DNA from: Saccharomonospora azurea NA-128
GTDB lineage: Bacteria; Actinomycetota; Actinomycetes; Mycobacteriales; Pseudonocardiaceae
Assembly (NCBI RefSeq): GCF_000231055.2
Contig: NZ_CM001466.1
Coordinates: 285,724 to 349,723, forward strand
Length of the DNA stretch: 64,000 bases
Direction of reading: 5' to 3'
Part shown: positions 18,163 through 25,828 of the stretch, in pieces
Layout: each line of letters opens with the position of its first letter
Numbering within the stretch: position 1 is the first letter of the stretch
Position numbers and translations under genes: made by a program
The notes under the pieces: generated by a model
The model's database searches: none
Told to the model about the DNA's origin: nothing
The model's input: the letters and a program-made list of their open reading frames with translations, nothing else

Positions 18163-18621
18163 ATGCACCTGGCCACGTACCTGGGGCTGCTGCACCAGTC
18201 GCTGACCACCCTCGGCTCCGCGTTCCGCGAGGTCGCTCGCGGGCATCGTGACGAACCGGACGTGTGGTACCTCTGCGGGCTCCTCGCCGAACGGACCGAA
18301 CGCCAGGCGGAAGCCCTCGTCCCGCTGGTGCGCCGCTACGGCGAACACCGCGAGTCCGAACCGGAGCGGTTGCACGCAGCGGGACTGCAGGGTACCCGCT
18401 CCGGCCCGGTGGGATTGTTGCGCGACCTGCAGGACCTCTACACGCTCGCCAGCCTCACCGACATCACCTGGACCGTCGTGGACCAGGCCGCCCAGGGGCT
18501 GCGCGACCGGGAACTGCTCGAGGTGGTCGGAACCCACCAGCGGGAGACCGCGCGACACCTGCTGTGGTTGCGCACCCGGATCAAGCAGGCCGCCCCGCAG
18601 GCCCTCGTCGCGGCGAGGTGA
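18163..18621 (+). CDS. Uncharacterised helical protein downstream of the molybdoenzyme
   Basis: A 152-residue, predicted all-alpha soluble protein with spaced His/Glu residues (GLLHQSLTTLGSAFREVARGH, LLAERTERQAEALVPLVRRYGEH, VVGTHQRETARHLLWLRTRI), reminiscent of a four-helix or ferritin-like bundle. It begins 9 bp after the molybdoenzyme stop, so it is almost certainly co-transcribed. I do not recognise a named family; a maturation or electron-transfer accessory is possible but unsupported. Confidence 0.75.
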   Translation: MHLATYLGLLHQSLTTLGSAFREVARGHRDEPDVWYLCGLLAERTERQAEALVPLVRRYGEHRESEPERLHAAGLQGTRSGPVGLLRDLQDLYTLASLTDITWTVVDQAAQGLRDRELLEVVGTHQRETARHLLWLRTRIKQAAPQALVAAR

Positions 18622-18625
18622 CGTC

Positions 18626-19168
18626 GTGGCCGACGACCCCGGAGGTGTGTTGGGTGCGGCCCGTCGGCGAGCCGGCCGGGTCGGGACGGCCGCCTACGCG
18701 TTCACGCTGTGCCTGGCGGTGCTGGCGGCTGTCGGTGCGATCGCCCTCGTCACCCGACAGCCGTACCTGTTCCCGAGCCTCGGCCCGACGGTCATGTTGT
18801 TCTTCGAGTCGCCGCTGGAGGAGTCGGCCGCGCCACGCAACAGCCTGTTCGGTCATGGTGTGGCCATCCTCGCCGGCGCGGGGTGTCTCGTCGCCTTCGG
18901 GCTGACGGAGCACCCACCCGTGTTCGAGGAAGGCCTGACGGGCGCACGTGTCGGCGCGGCGGCGTTGTCGGTCGCCGTGACCGCGCTGGTCCTGCGACTG
19001 CTGGACTGCCCGCACGCACCCGCCGGCGCGACGACGCTCATCGTGAGCCTCGGGCTGCTGACCTCGGCCGGGGAGCTGCTGGCCATCGCCGTGGGCGTCG
19101 TGCTGGTCACCGTGTTCGCGGTCGCCTGCAACCGGGCGCTGGGAGTGCGGCAGCCACTGTGGCGGTGA
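18626..19168 (+). CDS. HPP-family integral membrane protein
   Basis: A 180-residue membrane protein with four to five hydrophobic helices: AYAFTLCLAVLAAVGAIALV, the HPP-family core YLFPSLGPTVMLFFESPLE, NSLFGHGVAILAGAGCLVAFG, and CPHAPAGATTLIVSLGLLTS (the equivalent of the HPP motif reads HAP here). HPP proteins have been linked to nitrite transport in cyanobacteria and chloroplasts, which fits the nitrate reductase-like gene upstream. Start GTG 18626 lies 4 bp after the preceding stop with GAGGTGA as ribosome binding site. Confidence 0.85.
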   Translation: MADDPGGVLGAARRRAGRVGTAAYAFTLCLAVLAAVGAIALVTRQPYLFPSLGPTVMLFFESPLEESAAPRNSLFGHGVAILAGAGCLVAFGLTEHPPVFEEGLTGARVGAAALSVAVTALVLRLLDCPHAPAGATTLIVSLGLLTSAGELLAIAVGVVLVTVFAVACNRALGVRQPLWR

Positions 19169-19291
19169 TCGACCGCCCTCCGGTCGCAGCGTCCGACTCG
19201 GGGCGCGCATCGGACGGACGGGGGTATGGACCGGCGGCGTCGCGGGTAGGTCCCGGTGACGGGTTCGACCGTGACCGCGACTGGAGGCGGG

Positions 19292-20032
19292 ATGCTGACG
19301 AAGAACGTCGCCGACGGGATCCACTGCGTCGAGGACGCGTCGGTCAACTGGTTCCTCGTCGAGGAGGACGAACGACTGACCGTCGTCGACGCCGGCCTGC
19401 CGACCTCCTGGCGGTCGTTGCTGTCGGCGCTCGACGAACTCGGTCGTCGGCCCGAGGACATCGAGGCACTGGTGCTGACCCACGGCCACTTCGACCACCT
19501 CGGATTCGCGGAGCGGCTGCGTTTCGAGGTCGGCGTTCCGGTCTACGTGCACGAGAACGACGTACCGCTGACCCGCCATCCGAGGCAGTACGGCAGGGAC
19601 CGCCCGCTGTGGTGGTACCTGCTGACGCAGATCAAGGCGTTGCCGATCGCCGTGGGTTTCCTGGCCCGACGCGCGTGGTGGCCGCAGCCGATCAAGAAAG
19701 TGCACCGGATGCCCGAGGGCGTCCTGGACGTGCCCGGACGACCGCGAGTCCTGTTCACCCCCGGACACACGCTGGGACAGTGCGCGTTGCACTTCCCGGA
19801 ACGCGACGCCGTGATCGCCGGAGACGCCGTCGTGACGCTCAACCCGTATCGCGGCACCCGGGGGCCGCAGCTCGTGTCCGGGGCCGCCACCGTGGACCCC
19901 GAGCGCGCTCTGCGCTCGCTGGACGCGATCGCGGACACCAAGGCCACGACGGTGCTCGTCGGCCACGGTGAAGCCTGGACCGGCGGGGCGGGTCGGCTCG
20001 TCGAGCTCGCCCGCCGACGTGGCCCTTCCTGA
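19292..20032 (+). CDS. Metallo-beta-lactamase-fold hydrolase
   Basis: A 246-residue cytosolic MBL-fold protein. The zinc motif is LTHGHFDHLG (HxHxDH), with a third His in FTPGHTLGQCALHF, Asp in VIAGDAVV and a final His in VLVGHGEAWTGG, so both metal sites look complete. I favour ATG 19292 (GGAGG just upstream, though close); GTG 19256 would add 12 residues. A central hydrophobic/Trp-rich insertion (LWWYLLTQIKALPIAVGFLARRAWW) may form a substrate cover or contact membranes. Substrate unknown; glyoxalase II-, lactonase- or quorum-quenching-like activities are all possible. Confidence 0.85.
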   Translation: MLTKNVADGIHCVEDASVNWFLVEEDERLTVVDAGLPTSWRSLLSALDELGRRPEDIEALVLTHGHFDHLGFAERLRFEVGVPVYVHENDVPLTRHPRQYGRDRPLWWYLLTQIKALPIAVGFLARRAWWPQPIKKVHRMPEGVLDVPGRPRVLFTPGHTLGQCALHFPERDAVIAGDAVVTLNPYRGTRGPQLVSGAATVDPERALRSLDAIADTKATTVLVGHGEAWTGGAGRLVELARRRGPS

Positions 20033-20157
20033 GTCCGTGAGCGCGGTCTGTGACCGAGATCAGCGCGCGTGACCCGACAGAGTGACGCCCCCCACGAGTA
20101 CGCGGTGACGACGCTTCTATGCTGTCGCGAGCTCACCAGAGTCGGCAAGGAGGCGAC

Positions 20158-21579
20158 ATGGAGGACATCCTCAGCGAGATCAGCAGCGTGGTGTGGGGTC
20201 CGTTCCTGCTCATCCCGCTGTTGCTCGGTGCCGGCCTGTACCTGACGATCCGGTTGGGCGGGGTGCAGTTCCTCAAGCTCGTGCCGGCGCTGCGGCTCGC
20301 TCTCTTCAAGCGTCACGACGAGGGTGCGGACGGTGACATCTCCCACTACCAGGCGTTGACCACCGCCCTGGCCGCCACGGTCGGGGTCGGCAACATCGCC
20401 GGGGTGGCCACCGCGATCTACTGGGGCGGGCCCGGCGCGCTGTTCTGGATGTGGATCACGGCCCTGCTGGGGATGGCGTCGAAGTACTCGGAGGCCTTCC
20501 TCGCGGTGCGCTTCCGGACCAAGGACGCGCGGGGCGAGATGTCCGGTGGTCCGCAGTACTACCTGGCGAAGGCCATCCCGAACCGGTTCGGACTCGTGCT
20601 GAGCATCGCCTTCGCGGTGTTCGCGGTCCTGGCGAGCTTCGGGATCGGCAACATGACGCAGTCGAACACGGTCGCCGCCTCGCTGGAGAGCTCGTTCGGC
20701 GTGCCGGCCTGGGCGGTGGGCGTCGTCATCACGATCGCGGCCGGAGCGGTGCTGATCGGGGGCATCAAGTCGATCGGCAAGGTCACCGCCTCGTTCGTCC
20801 CCTTCATGATCATTGTCTACGTCCTCGGTGGACTGGCCGTGTTGCTCCTCAACATCGGCGAGGTCCCGGCGGCGCTGGGACTCGTGTTCTCCGACGCCTT
20901 CACGGGCACCGCGGCGACCGGTGGCTTCCTGGGCTCGGCGTTCATCATCGTGCTGCAGTACGGCGTCGCCCGCGGCATCTTCTCCAACGAGTCCGGACTC
21001 GGATCGGCGGCCATCGCCGCGGCCGCGGCCCAGACCCGGCACCCGGTCCGCCAGGCGATGGTCTCGATGACGCAGACCTTCATCGACACGATCATCGTGG
21101 TGACCATGACGGGACTCGTCATCGTCACCACCGGCACCTGGTCGTCGGGCATCGAGGGCGCGGAGATGACGGCGGAGGCCTTCACCCGCGGACTGCCGGG
21201 CGAGTGGGGCCACTACATCGTCACGGTGAGTGTGGTGTTCTTCGCGTTCTCCACCATCCTCGGTTGGGCCTACTACGGGGAACGCTGCATGGAGCGGCTC
21301 GTCGGTGTCCGCGGGGTCGTGCCCTACCGTCTGGTGTTCACGGTGGTGATCCTCATCGGGGCGACCACCGAGCTGAGCCTGGTGTGGACGTTCTCCGACG
21401 TGATGAACGGGTTGATGGCGCTGCCCAACCTGATCGGGCTCGTGGTGTGCGCGGGGCTGATCGCCCGGGAGACCAAGCAGTACCTCGCGGTGGACCCCGA
21501 TCTGCTGAACCAGCCCCTGGAGCCGACCCTGCACGGCACGGACGTTCTGCGGCGCTCCCGCCCCGACACCCTGACCTGA
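20158..21579 (+). CDS. Sodium:alanine symporter (AGCS family)
   Basis: A 473-residue inner-membrane transporter of the alanine or glycine:cation symporter family. Landmarks are the N-terminal GLYLTIRLGGVQFLKL, HYQALTTALAATVGVGNIAGVATAI with the family's GVGNIAGVA sodium/substrate loop, GGPQYYLAKAI, ARGIFSNESGLGSAAIAAAAAQT and GWAYYGERCMERLVG. About ten to eleven membrane segments are visible. ATG 20158 has a near-perfect AAGGAGG. It is followed by cysteine dioxygenase after a structured spacer, so uptake of a small amino acid and thiol oxidation may be linked, but co-regulation is not shown. Confidence 0.93.
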   Translation: MEDILSEISSVVWGPFLLIPLLLGAGLYLTIRLGGVQFLKLVPALRLALFKRHDEGADGDISHYQALTTALAATVGVGNIAGVATAIYWGGPGALFWMWITALLGMASKYSEAFLAVRFRTKDARGEMSGGPQYYLAKAIPNRFGLVLSIAFAVFAVLASFGIGNMTQSNTVAASLESSFGVPAWAVGVVITIAAGAVLIGGIKSIGKVTASFVPFMIIVYVLGGLAVLLLNIGEVPAALGLVFSDAFTGTAATGGFLGSAFIIVLQYGVARGIFSNESGLGSAAIAAAAAQTRHPVRQAMVSMTQTFIDTIIVVTMTGLVIVTTGTWSSGIEGAEMTAEAFTRGLPGEWGHYIVTVSVVFFAFSTILGWAYYGERCMERLVGVRGVVPYRLVFTVVILIGATTELSLVWTFSDVMNGLMALPNLIGLVVCAGLIARETKQYLAVDPDLLNQPLEPTLHGTDVLRRSRPDTLT

Positions 21580-21606
21580 GCACGCTCGGCGGCGGAGCGG
21601 TCGACA

Positions 21607-21723
21607 CGTCGTCATGGGTCCTTCCCCCGGCATCGCGCCTTGGCCATGCTCGACAAGGCGTAGATCGCCTGTCGAGGTCGGAGATCCCGACCGCGGCGTG
21701 GAAAGGAAGGACCCATGACGACG
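21607..21723 (+). promoter_or_regulatory. Highly structured leader enclosing the cysteine dioxygenase start
   Basis: A perfect 19-bp inverted repeat joins 21607-21625 (CGTCGTCATGGGTCCTTCC) with 21705-21723. The right arm contains the ribosome binding site GGAAGG (21705-21710) and the start codon (21715-21717). Inside the closing helix are two more hairpins: 21649-21676 (CTCGACA-A-GGCG / CGCC-TGTCGAG, loop TAGAT) and 21677-21691 (GTCGG/CCGAC). A five-codon ORF (ATG CTC GAC AAG GCG TAG, 21646-21663) overlaps the first hairpin. Folded, the message would hide the translation start, so this looks like a translational switch, an attenuator, or a MITE-like insertion with 19-bp ends. Confidence 0.7.
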
Positions 21724-22302
21724 CGGACCAGCACATCGTCGACTCCCGAGTTCGCCGACCTCGTGTCCAGGGTGCGGGAGGTGGTGCACAGCACCGAGAG
21801 CACCGACGGCGACACCACAGCCGAGGGAGTATCGGACGTCGCGACGCGAGTGGGCTCGGTGTTGTCCGACCGGCTGGCGGACGGTCTCCCGTTGCCCGAG
21901 CACCTGCGCTGGCACGATCCCGACCACTACACCCAGCACATCGTGCACGTCGAACCCTCCGGCACGTTCTCGATCGTCGCGCTCGTGTGGCTGCCCGGGC
22001 AGGCCACGCCCGTGCACGACCACGTGTCGTGGTGCGTGACGGGCGTCGTCGAGGGCCAGGAGACCGAAGAGGTGTACGAGGTCCGCGAGGTGGGCGGCCG
22101 GTCCCACCTGGTGCGCGTCGGTGAGACCGTCAACGTCGTCGGCGACGTGTCGGCACTCGACCCGCCGGGGGACATCCACCGGGTGCGCAACAGCTGCCAG
22201 GAGCTGGTCGTCTCGCTGCACATCTACGGCGCCGACATCCACCGACTCGGCAGCAGCATCCGCCGCGCCTACGACCTGCCGACACTCGACCGGGCGGAGT
22301 GA
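21715..22302 (+). CDS. Cysteine dioxygenase family protein
   Basis: A 195-residue cupin of the cysteine dioxygenase (CDO) type, which oxidises L-cysteine to cysteine sulfinate with a mononuclear iron. The iron-binding triad appears as TPVHDHVSWCVTGVVEGQE (two His) and a later His in PPGDIHRVRNSC; LVVSLHIYGADIHRL follows. The N-terminal 40 residues are Ser/Thr-rich and variable. Length matches bacterial CDOs. The start codon and its ribosome binding site sit inside a perfect inverted repeat, so translation is probably regulated. It converges on a lipoprotein gene downstream. Confidence 0.88.
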   Translation: MTTRTSTSSTPEFADLVSRVREVVHSTESTDGDTTAEGVSDVATRVGSVLSDRLADGLPLPEHLRWHDPDHYTQHIVHVEPSGTFSIVALVWLPGQATPVHDHVSWCVTGVVEGQETEEVYEVREVGGRSHLVRVGETVNVVGDVSALDPPGDIHRVRNSCQELVVSLHIYGADIHRLGSSIRRAYDLPTLDRAE

Positions 22303-22327
22303 GCGGCCCGGCTGCTCAGCGCGGCGG

Positions 22328-22742
22328 TCACTCGGTGGTCATCGCGGGCGGTGGGTCCAGGGGCGTGCAGCTGGGGGCCAGGTGCAGTGACGTCGCGAGG
22401 GTGCCGGAGCGTGCGGTGACTCGCTCCGGGGAAGGCGGTGCGTCGGCACCCGCGGGGAGTTCGTCCCGCAGTCGTTCGAGAGCGCGCGTCAACGTCGCGA
22501 CGTAGCTGTCGGCGTCCGCGAGGCCCGAGGCGTCGAGAGCGGCCAGCTCGTCCAGCGCGTGCCCGACCGTCGACGACACCTGGTACGGCGCGGCTTCCGT
22601 CCCGTCCTCGGGCCGCAGTTCGTCGAGGGCGCTCACCTGCGCGCACACCGTCTCCGCCCACGCGACGAGTGCCCGGTCCGGTCGAGGAACAACCGGCGAG
22701 CAGGAGGAGACCGACGACGGTGACGGTCGCGCGAGGACGCAT
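22328..22742 (-). pseudogene. Small lipoprotein gene with signal peptide and body in different frames
   Basis: The ATG at 22742 opens a textbook lipoprotein signal (MRPRATVTVVGLLLLAGCSS). In that frame the following sequence is Arg/Gly junk. The adjacent frame encodes a sensible mature domain (ALVAWAETVCAQVSALDEL, YQVSSTVGHALDELAALDAS, LTRALERLRDELPAGAD) ending at 22328. Removing one base just after the TGT-TCC-TCG codons (about 22678-22683) would join the two into a protein of roughly 137 residues with one disulfide-capable Cys pair. So this is a frameshifted gene or a sequencing indel. Its function is unknown. Confidence 0.68.
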
Positions 22743-22836
22743 GGGAGCCGCTCCTTCCCCTGAGCTGACCGGACGACGGTAGCCGTCCGGTCAGCGGAAA
22801 GGCGCGCTCGTGGCAGCAACCGGCCACCCGCCGGGA

Positions 22837-23880
22837 TCACCGGGTCTCGGTGGTCTTGCGGAGCCCGGCCGGCTGGTCGGGATTCAGACCGCGCGCGACC
22901 GCGAGCCGCCACGCGAGCCGTTGCAGCGGCAGGATCTCCAGCACCGGCGCCAGGTCCTCGTCGAGAGCGGGCACCACAAGGTCGTGCGTGGGAAGCGGGC
23001 CCACGCGGAGGACGTCCGCTCCGCGCCGCGACACCTGGTCGAGCACGTCGGACATCGTGGTGCCGCCCGGACCCCCACCGCAGAACGCGAGCACGACGGT
23101 GTCGGACCCGACCGCCGCGATCGGTCCGTGCAGCAGATCGGCCCCGCTGTAGGAGCGGGTGACGAGGTAGCTGGTCTCGGCCAACTTCAGTCCCGTCTCG
23201 GCCGCCGAGGCCAGCGAGTAGCCGCGTGCCGTCGTGACGATGCGTTCGGCGAAGCGCAGGCGGTGCGCCGCGGCGTCGACCCGCTCGGCGTTGTCGTCGA
23301 GGCACCGCTGGGCCAGCTCACCGATCCGGTCGACGTCCGGACTCACGCCGCCCCGGATCTCCGACACCAGCAACGACAGCGCCAGCAGGCTCGCCGTGTA
23401 CGTCTTGGTGGCGGCCACGGCGCGTTCCGGGCCCGCACCGATGTCCAGGACGTGTTCGGCCGCCGAACCCAGTGGGGAGTCCGCGGTGTTGGTCACCGCG
23501 ACGGTCAGCGCGCCCCGGCGGCGGGCCGACTCGGTGACCTCGACGAGATCCGGAGATCCGCCGCTCTGGCTGACCGCGACGAGCAGGACGTCGCGCAGAT
23601 CCGGATCGGCGCCGTACAACGTGGTGGTCGACGGCGACACCGCACCCGCGGGCAGTCCGAGCTGGACCTCCACGAGATACTTCCCGTACAGGGCGGCGTG
23701 TCCGCTCGAACCGCGAGCGGCGAAGAGCACGAAACGCGGTCGGAACCGTCGCACGTGCTCGGCGATGCGGGCCACGGCGGAGCGGTCCCGGGCGAGAGCG
23801 TCCAGGACCTGTGGCTGCTCGGCGATCTCCCGCGCCATCCAGCCACCGGGCTCGGTGCCGGGCACAGGGGTGGTCGTCAT
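22837..23880 (-). CDS. Double-SIS-domain sugar isomerase / deglycase-like protein
   Basis: A 347-residue protein with two SIS (phosphosugar-binding) domains, like the isomerase half of GlmS, AgaS/NagB-II and the FrlB/FraB deglycases. Domain 1 (about 48-175) has FAARGSSGHAALYGKYL and VAVSQSGGSPDLVE. Domain 2 (about 205-330) has SAAETGLKLAETSYLV and SGADLLHGPIAAVG, keeping the Glu and His that in GlmS open the sugar ring and catalyse isomerisation. There is no glutaminase domain. It is the last gene of a coupled operon; ATGA at 23877-23880 overlaps the amidohydrolase stop. Likely substrate is a 6-phosphorylated amino sugar or Amadori-type conjugate, made by the PfkB kinase of the same operon. 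Confidence 0.85.
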   Translation of the reverse strand: MTTTPVPGTEPGGWMAREIAEQPQVLDALARDRSAVARIAEHVRRFRPRFVLFAARGSSGHAALYGKYLVEVQLGLPAGAVSPSTTTLYGADPDLRDVLLVAVSQSGGSPDLVEVTESARRRGALTVAVTNTADSPLGSAAEHVLDIGAGPERAVAATKTYTASLLALSLLVSEIRGGVSPDVDRIGELAQRCLDDNAERVDAAAHRLRFAERIVTTARGYSLASAAETGLKLAETSYLVTRSYSGADLLHGPIAAVGSDTVVLAFCGGGPGGTTMSDVLDQVSRRGADVLRVGPLPTHDLVVPALDEDLAPVLEILPLQRLAWRLAVARGLNPDQPAGLRKTTETR

Positions 23881-24860
23881 GAGTGTCCTCCTCGGGGAAG
23901 CCGGAGCAGTCGAGCGGCGTTCCCGCCGAAGATCTTGCCGAGGTCGGTGTCCGGCATGCCCATCTCGTGGCAGACGCGGAGCTGGTCGGCGAGGTAGCGG
24001 TAGCAGTATCCGCGCGGGAACCACGACGAGTCGCTGCCGAACACGATGCGGTCCGGCCCGATCGTCTCGTAGCAGCGCCGGAACAGGTCCTCCAGCGTCA
24101 GCTTGTAGGGCATCCAGCGCACCCATTGGTTGGAGCCCGACGTGTCCACGTGCACGTTGGGACATGCCCAGCAGAGGAACAGCACCTGCTGCACGTGTTG
24201 CACCCCGAAGTGCGGGATCACGAACGGGATGCCGGGGTGGCGCTTGGCCACCGACTCCAACCACGCCGGCTCGATGTGGGCGTTGTGCGCGATCCCGCCA
24301 CTCGACCCGCAATGTCCGAAGTGGATGAGCACGGGAAGCTCGTACTCCGCCGCCACCCGCCACACCGCGTCGGCCGCCGGGTCGTCGATCCGGTGGGGAA
24401 GCAGGGGAGCGAACAGCTTGAGCCCGCGCAGACCGAGCTCGGTCACCGCGCGCCGAAGCCGCTCGGCCGCACCCGGTGCGGTGAGGTCGCGCAGGTTCGC
24501 CATGCCGGAGAAGCGCTGCGGGTGCCGAGCGACGAGTTCGGCGACCCGGTCGTCACCGCCGCCGGTGACGAAGGTGGCGTGGGCGATGCCGTGCCGGTCC
24601 AGCTCGTCGAGCCACAGGTCGGCCTCCTCCTCCCAGGTCCGCTCGTCCGAGGGCTGCGGATCCGGGAAGTCCCAGGCCCGCCGCCAGCGGGCCGACTGCG
24701 CGGCCACGAGGTCCTGCCGTCGACGCTGAGCCTGCTCGTCGGGGTCGGCGCAGGTGAACTGACCGCCCGAGAGATCCCTCGTCGCCGGGTCCTGGTCGAT
24801 GCGGAAGTGCAGGTGGAAGTCGACGATCTCGGTGCCCTGCACGGTGGGGACGCTGGTCAT
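23877..24860 (-). CDS. Amidohydrolase-family (PF04909-type) metal-dependent hydrolase
   Basis: A 327-residue TIM-barrel amidohydrolase. Metal ligands appear as VDFHLHFR (HxH near residue 15), LPVLIHFGHCG, VIPHFGVQH and GSDSSWFPRGY (catalytic Asp). A Trp/Asp-rich insert after the first strand (RRAWDFPDPQPSDERTW) is unlike common decarboxylases. Its start overlaps the kinase stop and its stop overlaps the SIS gene start, so it belongs to the pathway. It could hydrolyse an amide or lactam of the imported compound or a ring-opened intermediate; the true reaction cannot be read from sequence. Confidence 0.82.
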   Translation of the reverse strand: MTSVPTVQGTEIVDFHLHFRIDQDPATRDLSGGQFTCADPDEQAQRRRQDLVAAQSARWRRAWDFPDPQPSDERTWEEEADLWLDELDRHGIAHATFVTGGGDDRVAELVARHPQRFSGMANLRDLTAPGAAERLRRAVTELGLRGLKLFAPLLPHRIDDPAADAVWRVAAEYELPVLIHFGHCGSSGGIAHNAHIEPAWLESVAKRHPGIPFVIPHFGVQHVQQVLFLCWACPNVHVDTSGSNQWVRWMPYKLTLEDLFRRCYETIGPDRIVFGSDSSWFPRGYCYRYLADQLRVCHEMGMPDTDLGKIFGGNAARLLRLPRGGHS

Positions 24861-25828
24861 GCCGATACTCCGTCTCGTCGTGCGGGCAGGACGTCCGACG
24901 GGGAGAAGCGGCGGTCGTGCGAGGGCCTGCTGATGACCGTCGCGGCGACGCGCACTCCGTAGTCGGCCGCCTCGGTGGGGGAGTATCCCTCGGCGAGCCG
25001 GTGCAACAACCCCGCGTTGAAGGCGTCACCGGCACCGGTGGAGTCCTGCACGCGCACCTGCGGCGTCGGGCACTCCACGACGGCCCCGTCCGGGGACACC
25101 ACGAGAGCGCCCTCGGAGCCGCACTTCACGACCACCGTCGTCCCACTGCTCTCCGCCACGGACCGCGCCGCCGCGGTCACGTCGGACCGATCGGCCAGCG
25201 CGCGGATCTCGTCGGTGTTGGGCAGGAAGACGTCCACCTGTTCCAGCAGCCCGAGCACCTCGGCCCGGGTGGTCGCCGACCAGTTCCCCGGGTCCCATCC
25301 CGTGTCGAGCGCGGTCCGCGCGCCCGCATCCCGGGCGGCGGAGAACAACGCCCTGGCCCGCTCGTCGCGCAGCACCGGCAGCAGGAAGTAGCCCGACAGC
25401 AGCAGGAACCGGCTGGACAGCACGTCCGCGGGCACGGCGCTGGCGTCCATGCCCGCGAGCGCGCCGAGCGCCGACAGGAACGCCCGGTCGTGCCCGGGAG
25501 CCTCGGCGGCCACGGTGACCGAGGTCGACTCCCCGGCGGCGCGCACGAGGTGCGTGCGCAGGCCGGGCATGTCCAGTTCCGCGTCGAGCAGCCGGGCGGT
25601 GCCGTCCTCGCCGACGCGTCCGACGAGCACGGTGTCCCGCCCGAGCTGCGCGAGCGTGACCGCGGTGTTGGCGGCGGAGCCACCGGGACGGACGGCGATC
25701 GAGGGCACGATCTGCTCCGTCCCGGGCGGTGGGAGCGCGGCGACTCCGGCCACGACGACGTCGAGGTTGACGTTGCCGACGACGGTGATGCGGTCGGGCA
25801 CGGTCTCGCCCGACACCACCGGGCTCAC
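24857..25828 (-). CDS. PfkB-family sugar kinase
   Basis: A 323-residue ribokinase-fold kinase. The N-terminal signature is VVGNVNLDVVVAG and RPGGSAANTAVTLAQLGRDT; the C-terminal signature VQDSTGAGDAFNAGLLHRL contains the catalytic Asp and anion hole (GAGD). I use GTG 25828, which overlaps the upstream lyase stop as GTGA; its own stop overlaps the amidohydrolase ATG. In fructoselysine and fructose-asparagine pathways a PfkB kinase (FrlD/FraD) phosphorylates C6 before a SIS deglycase acts, and the same kinase-plus-SIS pairing is seen here. The substrate is unproven. Confidence 0.88.
   Translation of the reverse strand: MSPVVSGETVPDRITVVGNVNLDVVVAGVAALPPPGTEQIVPSIAVRPGGSAANTAVTLAQLGRDTVLVGRVGEDGTARLLDAELDMPGLRTHLVRAAGESTSVTVAAEAPGHDRAFLSALGALAGMDASAVPADVLSSRFLLLSGYFLLPVLRDERARALFSAARDAGARTALDTGWDPGNWSATTRAEVLGLLEQVDVFLPNTDEIRALADRSDVTAAARSVAESSGTTVVVKCGSEGALVVSPDGAVVECPTPQVRVQDSTGAGDAFNAGLLHRLAEGYSPTEAADYGVRVAATVISRPSHDRRFSPSDVLPARRDGVSA

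Noticed and set aside
16441-18558. 705-codon minus frame opposite the molybdoenzyme
   Set aside because: No recognisable domain; antisense of a gene with complete molybdoenzyme motifs.
19543-22242. 899-codon minus-strand frame opposite the MBL, symporter and CDO genes
   Set aside because: It spans three real genes on the other strand and has the low-complexity composition of an antisense shadow.
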